From Nilaparvata lugens (taxonomy: Eukaryota; Arthropoda; Insecta; Hemiptera; Delphacidae), in the NCBI RefSeq assembly GCF_014356525.2, contig NC_052504.1:61491637-61555636 (forward strand): a stretch of DNA of 64,000 bases, written 5' to 3'. Positions within the stretch are counted from its first letter, which is position 1. Every line of letters begins with the position of its first letter. The position numbers and the translations under genes were made by a program. Of this stretch, positions 12,501 to 24,500 are shown in pieces. The notes under the pieces are model-generated. The model worked only from the letters and a program-made list of their open reading frames with translations, was not told where the DNA came from and ran no database searches.

Positions 12501-15500
12501 TTTGCGATTCGATTTGACGCCGTGGAAGGGGAAACAGCCGACGCGGTACAGCGCGTCATAGTAAACAGTAAACAGGAAATCAATTATCTCTGTAACCATT
12601 AATCGGAAAAAATCTATCATATGTCATTCGATTCGTTACATTATTGACTACAATATTAGACGTATTCATTTTCTCAATAAAACAAACAGTTTCCTTGATA
12701 AAATAATTCATATGATAAAATTTAGGGGTTTTTCGATTTGATTTTTTTGTTTTCTCCAATTAACTTTGAAGCAGATGATTTAAACGAAAAACGAGCCAAA
12801 TAATTAATGTCGCAAATTTCATTGCAATCCATTGGTGTGTATTGTTATGTATTTGCGATTCGATTTGACGCTGTGGAAGGGGAAACAGCCAACGCGGTAA
12901 GGCACGGCTTACTCTCTTCACCATAGTAAACAGTAATATACCTCTAGTACTGCTTCCTCAGTTGCATCTTATTTACACTATGGCGCTCAAAACAATCAAT
13001 TTCGTCCATTGTTTTGACATGCGCTGAAACTAAATATCCACCTTTTAATTCTCTAAATTCTAAATATTATAATTTTCGAGATTCAACCAAGTTGATTACA
13101 GTAATACAGCTTTCATTGCTGGTTCTGGAGATCAGTATTTTCTACGTGAATTAATTATTTTAATGCCACTATTACAATACAGTCATCATTATTGATGTCT
13201 ATGTTTTGATTGAAATGTGATAATTAACTCATCATTTCGTTGTTATATATATGTGCTTCTAATTATGCATTCTATGACAGACAAAGATATTGTTTGCAAC
13301 CGATAAGATATTCATACTATTACATAATATGATAAATATTTATGTATACGATCATAAATCTATGTTACAATTCATCATAAGTTATGAATGTCAAATACTG
13401 AGATAAATCATAGATTACAATAGTGATAATAGTGGCAATTTCCTGAAAAATCATATAGCGTGTAGTGTTTGCTGTTTTCCACAGTTAATATTCTCCAAGC
13501 CAAGTTGATAATATACCTACAGTTGAGCCAAAATATATATGACGGCTGAGGCATAAAAATTATACATTGGGCTTGTTGAGTTGAAACTTTCTATGATTCT
13601 CTCTGTAAAAGTAGCTTATCTTCCGTTCTTACTAGTTGAATCTACATATCTAAACAGTCCAGTATGAAAATTCAGTAGATTCTAAAGATGAAAGCCATGC
13701 AAAAATACAAATTAAGGAAGAGTAAGCATTTATATGAAGTAGGAAAATCATGAAAGTGTTTTACATTATTCTACCCTCTTAATCACAAGTTGAACAAGTA
13801 GGATAGAAAGTTGAATATTCAATTTATTGAAAACTAGATGTACAGTCCATTGGAGATGGAAAATTCGTAAAGAATCATGAATCAAGTACAAAGTAGCCTA
13901 CCGTGTATTAGATGAATTGAAAGATGATTTATCATATTCTATTATTTGTTATCACATCAATGCTTCAACTCCACTCATCTTGTCATTCATTACACAAGGG
14001 CCTCAATGAGAACTTCATAAATGGAAGTAAAGCATGAGTAGTATCATACTGGAATTAGAAGGTTGGTAGAAGCTATTCTTGATGTCGATTAATGTTGATT
14101 TATATTGGTTTTGCTTCGGGCACCAAAAGAATAGACCAATTTTTATTTATATGCTGAAGCATTAAAACTAAATCTATTAAACATGATTTCTTATGACTTG
14201 GCATTCACAGACTTAGTTGGGTGAAGCTATTTGAAAAATGTACGGTATCTGATTATCAATATAATAGTTTTCACAGCATTCTAGTTGATTGTGATCATTG
14301 AAGGGTTGAAGTGAGTTAGTTCAAGTGAATTTTAGTACAAGTATTTTGTGGTTATGATGGGCTCTTCTTTATTTTCTATCGATGTTTTACTCCAGTAGAG
14401 AAGATTGAGAATGTTAGTTTTATATTTTAAAAGCTTTGAAGGTACGGTAACATGAATTTGATAAGCTCAGTATTAAATTAATAGATGTTTTTCATTGTAT
14501 CGCTTGTATCAATGTTACATACAATATTCATCAATATTCTCTCAAGAATTAGTTTGTTATGAATTCCATGATCTGAAAATTCAAATTTAAATGCTATTTG
14601 GATGACGTTCACATTCCATTTGTTTTTTTTACAATAATTGTTACATTGGAGAGTCAAGCAATTTAATCCATTTGAAAGTATAAAAGGAAATCACAGTGCA
14701 AATTGAACAGTGGATAGTCACTTTGATTCAGTTGCTCTATTCATTTCGGCTTGATACTATCATTTTTAATTTGAGTTGATCAGAGATGTGCATTGTATAT
14801 AATGTTTATATTTTAGTTTGACTAATCTCTTATCACAGTATCGCTTTCATCCATAAACATGATAATCCCAAATAAGTTGATTACCTTAAGGATGTAGCTT
14901 ATCTTACGTTGAACAATACAAAGAATTTTCATTAAATTACCGTAGGTACTATTATGATGATCATTGGAATTTCTGCCTGTGGTTGGGAAAAAGTCATATT
15001 GAGAGCCTCGAAATTCGTACCTATTAGAAAAAGTTGAATTATCACTAGAATTTTTTCTATTTGTTTCAAATACCTTTCACTTTTATTTTCTAAAATCTTT
15101 ACTTTAATTTTATTAAATACCTACCCTCTTATTTTCTTTGTTCACCCGATCCGATGATACTCATTACATTATCAAGACTAGTGTTTAAATTATAAAAAGT
15201 AATCAAATAAAAAGAAGAAACACAAAAAAGCTATGAAAAGAAATTTTGAATCTTCATTTTTCACAAAATAAGGATAAGGTGAAGAAGTCGGACACGTCAT
15301 AATCTACAAACTTCATTGAAGAACATCAACATCTGAAACTAGAGTTATCAAATTGTGATACTACGTGTGACTCGTATTGAGATGACACACTTAAAATTGA
15401 TAAATTCTGTGAGCATACAACGAAAGCCTGATTTTTATCATCAGCGTAGTTAAATCAAGACGATTATAATAATCTGTAGAGTATTGAAAAGTGGAAATCT

Positions 15501-18500
15501 AGATTCAGAAAATGTCTTAACAATAGACAAAATTGATTGTTTCGAGCGCAAGAGTGTAAATACGATGCAATGTAGAAAGCAGTACTATTACCTACTGTTT
15601 ACTGAAAACTGTTTACTATGGTGAAGGGAGTCAGCCGTGTCTGCTGCTTCCCCTCCCACAGCGTCAAATTGAATCACAAATACATAATGATACACATCAA
15701 TAGATTTGCAATGGAATTGCCGACATTAATTATTTGGCTCATTTTTCTTTAAAATCATCTGCTTCAAAGTTAATTGGAGAAAACAAAAAAATCAAATCGA
15801 AAAACCCCAAAATTTTTTCATATATATCATTTTATCAAGGAACCTGTTTGTTTTATTGAGAAAATGAATACGTCTAATATTGTAGTCAATAATGTAACGA
15901 ATCGAATGACATATGATAGATTTTTTTCCGATTAATGGTTACAGAGATAATTGATTTCCTGTTTACTGTTTACTATGGCGAAGAGAGTCAGCCGCGCTGT
16001 ACCGCGTCGGCTGTTTCCCCTTCCACGGCGTCAAATCAAATCGCAAATACGTAACAATATACATCAATGGATTCGCAATGGAAGTGACTACATTAATTAT
16101 TTGGCTCATTTTTCTTTTAAATCACTTGCTTCGAAGTTAATCGGAGAAAACAAAAGAATCAAATCGCAACCCCCCTAAATTTTTACATATATTTTAGTAT
16201 ATCAAGAAAACTGTTAGTTTTATTGGGAGAATGAATGTAACTGATATTGTAGTACATTATTGAACAAATCGAATGACATATAATAGAACTCTTTCCGATC
16301 AATGGTTACAGAGATATTTGATTTTCTGTGATTACCTGCATTTTTCAACTTTGAGGGTGGCTAGGGGTGAAAGCTCCAGGGGGATTTCTTGGGACTTTTG
16401 GGAGAATGACCCTCTGGGAGGGTTCTATCGATGGTGAGAGATTCAGCTTTTATTTAATTTTCGGATCGAAAAAACCTTTATTGACAGCTATATTTCATCA
16501 AATCTCCCTCCAGAGCATTGCGCTATTGATGCAAAAGATTTCACTTTGGAGTCTGATAAAACCATTAAAATTCTTGGCTTCCAATCGAATCCAATTGGTT
16601 ACTACCTCTTCTACAGGGTGAAGGTTCCATCCAGTCTAGCTACAAAACGAAATGTTTTATCAACTTTTGCACCAATTTTTGATCCATTAGGATATTTCAC
16701 ACCTTTCATGCTTACCTTTAAGAGTATAATTCAATGTCTATGGCAATCGGGATGTGACTGGGATGATATAGCATCCGTGGAGGTAGTGAAGAAATGGGAG
16801 CTTTGTGTGGTTGTCCTAGTAGCTAGATTATTACATGAAGTTCAAGAAGTGCTTTCAAAAATTATAAAGATAGATTATATTGCAGCTTGGACTTATTCAA
16901 CTGTGGCAGTGAGTTGGATTTGGTCTTCACTTCATCGTTGGCCTAGGTTTGTGGCACTGGAGTGCTGGCCACACCAAACCCACGGTAATGATGATGGAAA
17001 TTCCAAACAGATTGAATTGGAAGCAAGAAAAATTACTCTAGCAACACAGAATAAAGACGCAGAGGAATCAATTCAATCGGTGAACTTGAGAAATCGATGG
17101 AGTTTACTCAAAAGAATTGTATCCTCATTCTGGAACCGTTGGCAATTGGAGTATGTATCTAGCTTGCAAACCCGAAAAAATTGTACAGAAAACATAGTAA
17201 TGTTAACATTGGACGTATGGGCTCTCTTACAGGTAAGTAACCTACTCCCTCTTCACTGGAGGCTTGGTCGAATAACAAAGATATTCCCTGGACAGGATGG
17301 AGTTGTGAGAGTGGTGGAGGTACAGGCTGCAAAGGGAAGTCTAACTAGGGCTGTCAATAGGGTATGTCTCCTCCCTATTGATGAAGATTAGGCCTTATTG
17401 AAGGGATCTTCAATAAGTTTAGTGGTTAGTTTTTTTTTGTTTCTTGTTTTACATGTGGGAAAGGTTCCCAAGTTGCTTTGTTTCTTGTTTTTATCTATAT
17501 TGGTTGTATATAGTCATTATTTCTTGTCCCATCCTCTCCTTTCCGTGGGCCTCCTACTCCTTTTGTATAAGTCTCCTCAATGGCCCCTGAGGAGTGAATA
17601 TTTTTTTTTCTAGTTTCCCTAGTAGGGTTCGTTATAGGTGGTTTCTTTTTTTGTTATTGGAAGTTCTTCCAAGGTGGGCGGAATGTTCGGACATTATATG
17701 AATGTTCCCCTTTGTTGGCTGGCGTTGTGTGGTGGAGGGGGCAATTAAAGGGTGATGCGTATAGCATAATCGCGCCAGTTGCCGATTGACAGCCAATCGA
17801 ACAGCTCACTTCTCGTAATGCCGATTTTTGCAAAGTGATCTATTGATTTATTGTGATTTATTACAAGTGCCGTCTCGTCTCGTATCGTGATCTGGACCCG
17901 GGATCCTAGAAGCAAGGAGGATTTGGACATGAAGGTAGGCCTATGTTATTGTGCACTTAGCCATTTAAATTGTTCAACTTGCTACCCGACGCCAGACAAC
18001 CCCCAAAAGGTTCTCGATGTAATTGATACAGTCCACAAACTAGAGTGCTGTTTGAGCCAGCCTCTGTCGAATAAACAACCAGGTTTCTTGAGTCGAATCA
18101 ACCTATCATTTTTATTCATTCATAACTCTACCTTCATTGTATTATCATTTATCTCATCATCATCAACTAGGCTTAAAATACTTCTAGGAAGTCGCATTTG
18201 GAAAATAATAATAACTAATAAATAAACCCTTACTCTGCACTGGGGAAAATTATGTGTTGTGAAATGAAATTTCTTCATTTCCAGGAAACATCAGAAATAG
18301 GGAAAATATGTATATTTTGTCGAAATTATGTAGATAACCTCCATCAGTGATGGAATTTTCCAGCATAAAATGAAGAGAGTACAGAGAGTAAAATAAGAGA
18401 GTAGTGTATGTTTGGTATCGAACTCGCAACCTTTCATTCATGAGTCGAACCTGCTACCAATTAAGCTTACGCTACTTAGTCACGGAAAGATTTGTCCAGT

Positions 18501-21500
18501 TGGCTTTCAGCGTTTAATTAGAATCACAAATTTGATAAATTCGTTCCAATTATCAAATTAAAATGAATTTCTCAATTATCTAATTGCAATGAATTTTTCA
18601 ATAGCAATGATAATAAGCCTATATATCCATCCTCTGTAAATTTAGAATCTTTATGCTTGTTTAAAGATTATTCTGCTCAAAAATAGGTCCTTCTAAATTA
18701 TCACAATTCAATCCTCTGTATTGTTCAATTATATGCAATATTTATATACTTCTCATTAGATATTGTAAGTCAGTTAGTTCATAAGGGATGATGCGTTAAT
18801 CGAGTATTCCCCATCTTGTACATGAATAAGCCAATTCCTTCCTCTATTACATAGAAAGTATTGTGGAATAGAAAATTCTTTTTGAAATCGAATTGATGAC
18901 TTGAAACATCTTTTGGTAAAATTACAGACTTTTCAATCAATCATAAGCCTGATCCAGCGCCATGAGAGAGCCAGGCAGGCTAGATTGGTGGCTAGAATAA
19001 ATTGGGAAAATGCTGTTCTGAAACATCAACTTGCATGGCACACGTATGTTCCAATTGAGCCAGATGTTCTTCTGGAGGCAACACTGAATATTCAACGTTT
19101 TTGGAGGGGATACAGAGATCGTGTGCGAATCCGCGAGAAAGATGTCAAGCTCAGACTCCTCATTGGTGAGTAGGTCAGTCAGAGGTTGAGCTAGGATCAT
19201 AAACGTTCTGTAAGATTTGTCTGTAAGATTTCCTGTGTAACACTCTGGGGAAACCCAGAGACACACTCTGTGTACCATTCTATTTTATCAGAATTCGGAT
19301 TAAAGATGAATAGATTGAATGTGAATTCCATTATTAATCCATCTCATCTTATGTTAAGAAAGAATAAGGGAGGATCACCTGCCCACTTGCTTGCCAGAGA
19401 TCGACCGGGACACCGACCAATATGAGAGCATTAGACTGAACCCCTTATTACAATATTAATTTTCGTTCGCCAAGGTTTAAATTTGAATGTTCCTAATTAA
19501 GCAATCGCTATAATTCAGTGGAGTCGCTCTATGACAAGAGTTATTCAATTAATTATTTCCATTGGAGAAGACGACAGCAGCCCACCAGAAATAAGGCACA
19601 GGACACACGAGGCGAATCCATGCCACATCTTGAATTTGTGAAAAATCGGCGCACGTGAGTTATGAATAAGTAATTATGAATAAGGGAAAGTCTTATTAAG
19701 AACATTGATGAGAATTAAATATTTAAGTATCTATCACTATTTTATTTATTACATTCTATGCTAATTTAATATATTTTAATATCAGTATTATTCAAAAGAA
19801 TTAACAGAAGCTCAAAGTTCCAAGGATAATTTATCTTATCTAAATTCCACTGACAGTATTTTTTTTATATTGTTGGAATACAAAACTATGAACTTTTATT
19901 TGACAAGCGAAAGCAAGTCGAACGATTGAGCCATATAAAAGAACATAATATATGCTGATAGGAGAATTACAAGAATTATTTATTGATACTAGTAGGCATA
20001 GTAAGATTTTTAATTAGCCATCTGTGATATTTTTTCTTGCGTACTTTCTCACATTGGTTTTATATTTATCGTTTCATATTTTATTATTGCTCATTTGATA
20101 TACATTTATGTACAATTATATATTTTACTGTTGAATGGTGTACTCTTAATTTTTAATCCTGTCTTCATGCATGACCAATCTTGTACTAGCATATTTTATG
20201 GTTAGTGACAAATTAATAAAATTATCAATCAACTATATTCTTCACCGAATGTGTTTGATAAATCAGCGATATACAGCATTGATCATTAAGTCTTCAGAAA
20301 TATTACGTTCTCAAGATTAATTTGAATGGTTCAACATAATTACTGGAGTCGAATTGACTGAAACACAGGGTCATAGAATTAAGCCGAAGCAGTTCTACTA
20401 GATCATAGAAAGTATAAGGAATTCTGATCTTCGATCAGACTCGGTATTGTCTCACACTGCTGACCCCTTTGTCAGATGGTGGCGAGTTGGGTTGGTGTCG
20501 GTACCATATTGTCTTGTGCAATATTTAGAACCCTCATATTTATCTACCTCTCCAGCATCTATAATATTATTGTGGAGTCAATCAGAGCAGCAATAAGGAT
20601 TCCCGATTGATAAAGCGGCAGCAGTTTGCAGTAATTGATAGCAGAAATTTATATAAACTCCTTGAAGAGCTGGTAAGAACCATATGGTATTTTTATTTCA
20701 GCGGGCGCATAAATATAAAACATATTCAAATCTCATTTGCTCTACCGACTACTGCCAGCTGGGCACATTTAACCCCAAAAGGACGTTACAGAGTGTATTA
20801 GGGAGAGTCATGTTTACAGATTGAATTAAATAGAGAATGCATTTATTCAAATGCTAATTAATATATAATAGAGTCATGTTGGTTGGATCATAGATTAATT
20901 TTTTCTTTCTCAGATGAGCTGAGAAAGAGTCAATACAGTACTCCACAAAAATGGAGGAAGGAGGAAATTCTTGAATTGGGCAGAATCAGGCAGAAGGAAT
21001 GGGTTACACGGTGGATCAATCAATATCAAAAGAGGGACTACATGGTGAGATCCGACGAAGCATTCGTGGACATCACCAAAGAGCTGAAATTCTTCATATG
21101 GTATTGGTTTCAAATTGTGAATAAAGTGGCTCTCTATCCTCATGAATATGTCATTCCACCTCCTGGTCTCATAGGACTGCTAGCAGGTATGTTCCAATTG
21201 AAGTGATATCCAATACAACAGCTATGAGACACATAGGCATTCTGTTCTATTTGTGGTGTTCATAAAAAATAAAAAATTGGATGATTGATGATTTTTGTTC
21301 GAGGTTTGTGTGAGTGGCAATCTGGCAATCTAGAAGTTCTTTTACGATCCTTTAATAAAGTAATACCTCTCATTATCCAAATCACTTTTTTAAGTTATCA
21401 ATATTCATGATATTTTTTTTATATTTTTGATATTTTTTTGTCTAGCAGAGTCTATCCCGTCATATCACTTCTCCTCACACACGCACAAGCCTAGAGGTCA

Positions 21501-24500
21501 TGTGCAAACATAATCCTCAGCAAAAAATTAAGATAATAGAATATTTAGTTTGTTTGTGAAAGTGAAGAAAGCAAATTAATCAATTACTAATGTGAAGAAA
21601 CAAAAATCAAGCTTATAAACAATTTGTAAAATATACATAGTACAATAGTAGTTTAGTGTTAAGAAGGGTCTTTTAAAGAAGCAGTTTTATTAGAAGGGTC
21701 TTGGACGCACGAGTTTAATGTTGGAGTTAAGTTATAGTAGTTTGGTGGTAAGAAGGGTCTTTTAAAGAAGCAGTTTTATTAGAAGGGTCTTGGACGCACG
21801 AGTTTAATGTTGGAGTAAGTTAAGACATAAGTGAGCGAGCGTAGCTAGAGAATATCGTGAAAACATGAGGGCATCTGAAGAGTGCTGAAACTCTTGTGTA
21901 CATTATTTATTTCATCTACGACAACTCTAGCAAACTATCACATTGTTGATCTGATGTAAGGTTGGACAAAAGCCAATTAGCCTATATTTTAGAAATATCT
22001 AATAGATGAAAAGCTACTCAGAGTGAGTGAAAAGTAAACTTGAAATGATAGCTTGAAATACAGAAAACAAGACAAAATGAAAATCTTACGAATAAGAAAA
22101 CTTGACAAATTGAAAAATTGATAAACTGGTAAGTAAATAAACTAAAAGCTTGATGGACTGAAAACTTAATAAACTGAAAACTTGACGAACTAAAAACTTG
22201 TTAAACTGAAAACTTTATAAACTGAAATCTTAACGAATTGTACTGAAACTTGACGAAATGGAAACTTGAATACTTGATTAAGTGAAAATTTGACAAGCTG
22301 AAACCTGAGGCCTGTTTCATAAAAACCCAGTAATACAGGGCCTGTATTACAGGACTTATAAATTAAATTTACAATTCTGTAAAATTATGTTTCATAAAAA
22401 TAATTCTACACTTGTAAAATCACCTGTATTACAGTTCTCTTATTTTGAATTAATGTTTCCATTGGCCAGCGAGCCTAATATAATATCAGAACAAAGTGCT
22501 ACCTACTTAAAATATTTTGGTGGAAAATCCACGTTATCAAATTTCTGATGATGGACAGATTGCATTCATGCAGGAAAATAATTTTGTTAATGATGAATAG
22601 TTGAGAAATTATGATAACTACTTAACTTGTATAACTTATAATAACAGTTATAATTTATGTAAGTAGTAATGTTTCAAAAAAAGGTTAATTATCAAATGTT
22701 AATAATTAAATTAACGACATTAATCAAATTTTGTTAAATAAAAAACATGAAAAATTATGGACGTACATTTTCTGAATATTTCCAATAAGCTTTACTGAGG
22801 AAAGCTTAATCTAAATCGTTCATTATATTGATAAGTTTCCTGCATCATATTGTATGAAACTCTGTCCTTGAAAATTCTCGGCCTACGAATAATAACAATA
22901 TAGTTATCTTCACTAGAACTAGAACTACTACCCTCATCCATTTTAACACGTTGTCTCCAACAAAATGCCACTTTTCAAGATTTTACCTTTACGTGAAAGT
23001 TTTAGGATGGTCTAAACAATGATGAAATATTCAACAATTTACAGGTCCAGTAATACAGGAAGTTTCTTTCTATAAAACAAAAAAATGATGAAGTGCTGTA
23101 TTATTTACTTCTAATACAGGCAAGTGACTTGTAAATTGTTTTACAGGAAAAATTGTTTATGAAACACAAACTTTTAATTTTCATCTGTAATACAGGAACT
23201 TTTCCTCCATTACAGGACTTGTAACCTTCATGTAACAGACCCCTTCTGCTAGAATCAGTAATGTTGCTCCACAAGAATCGGAAACCTTTGCATAACGTTA
23301 CAATTGATAGTAGTTTTAAAAATCCATTGTGAGAAGACCCGTGCTATTGGATAGATTGTGATGTTTTAATGCTTACATCATGACATGGTCGTAGATTAAT
23401 GAAATTATTCCATTCAGAGTCAATTATTATCATCTCTCCCATTAACCGAATATCATAAAATACAGCTTTTTTCAAATAGAACAGTTAAAATATTATTACT
23501 CATGCAATATCGAAATTATTCTCAGTCCCCAATATTAAAGTGATGAACAGTTTTTCAATGAACGCCCTCAATTCAAAGGAAGATGTTCAGCTCCACCGAT
23601 GCTCCCAATAATGATACAGTAGGACTACACATGAATGAGTTTTTCTTTTCCGGAACATTCTGAACGATCTCAAGATTCCGAACATGTTGTTAGTCCCTGC
23701 ATGCCGTTCTCAGCAGAAAACTGCTGATCCTCTTGTCCTACTTACTTCCATGTGGCCCATTACTACAAGAAGAGCTGAAATTGACGTGACACGTTGTGTT
23801 GCCAACAACCAAATACCTGCTCTCAGTTCAAGTGGTGATGGTGCATGGAGGCGGGAGGGGAAGAGTGACAAACCATGTCTGATGTTTACACATTGGTTGA
23901 AGTGCGTTGTGTTGTTAGCTCTCGCTAAATTACGAGCGTTCCTATGCGATTACTGATCACCACAGCTATGCTGTTCATTCCGTTCCAATGTGTGCAAGCA
24001 CACAAATTTAGACGCATGAATCAAATTGTATAACTGGTGATTCATAATCATAGCTGTGATTGATTCCCTATCCAAGTTGGTTCAAATACACGTCTTGGAT
24101 TTCGATGAATAGTTGAAGAAAGCTACCACAATAGTCCATGCAGAATTGTTTGGACTTGGAGGAATATGCGGAGCAGAGAAATGAAGGGAGATCAGCCAAA
24201 TACAGTGATGAATAGAGTCATAGAAAGAGGCGCAGTGTCCGATTTGTCGATTATACTCAATATGAAACTTCAGTAGATGTTTACAGTCTACATTATTCAC
24301 AGTAGAAACTTCGAATGTTCATCATGAGCTGTTGAACTAACACTAGTTGAGAACGCTGGCTGCTGTAGCACGGCAACATCACCGCCGCTGTATACCAACT
24401 TTTCTCTGCTCCACATATCCCTCCAAGTACAAACTAATTTTGTATGGACTATAAATGGTGATCTCTGTTAGAAATTGGTGAAAAATCCATGGAATAGGGG

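Larger units (their letters stand above)
12080..16471. mobile_element. Foldback-like element with about 1-kb inverted arms and a non-coding loop
   Basis: The left arm starts TTTCGATCCGAAAATTAAAT and the right arm ends with its reverse complement, the two running in opposite orientation. Homology continues inward for nearly 1 kb on each side (about 12080-13050 and 15490-16471), past the marker pair CCCTCCCAGAGGGTCATTCT / AGAATGACCCTCTGGGAGGG. Each arm contains two tandem units of about 351 bp (left units start at 12235 and 12586). The 2.4-kb loop has no open frame of coding quality. The element sits inside BEL/Pao pol: KWASNHS lies to the left and LESDKTIKILGF to the right. Long inverted repeats built of subrepeats without a transposase recall Drosophila foldback elements. 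The family itself is not recognised. Confidence 0.8.
10657..18096 (+). mobile_element. Defective BEL/Pao LTR retrotransposon with a nested insertion
   Basis: Two direct 413-bp LTRs (10657-11069 and 17684-18096) enclose remnants of a BEL/Pao polyprotein in the order protease tail, RT palm, post-RT region and integrase C-terminus, all on the plus strand. Gag, most of the protease, the N-terminal part of RT, RNase H and the integrase catalytic core are missing. A 4.4-kb foldback-like element interrupts the RT/RNase H side. The two LTRs differ at 11 of 413 positions by my count, so the insertion is not brand new. Flanks are ATCAG to the left and ATCAA to the right, so a 5-bp target duplication is only imperfect. 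The element lies in intron 3 of DRC11 in the same orientation. Confidence 0.88.

Noticed and set aside
18410..18485. Functional tRNA gene
   Set aside because: A- and B-box-like sequences are present, but the acceptor stem does not pair.
23684..23956. GC-richer open frame in DRC11 intron 5
   Set aside because: No splice sites compatible with DRC11 and no family pattern. Kept only as an unassigned patch.
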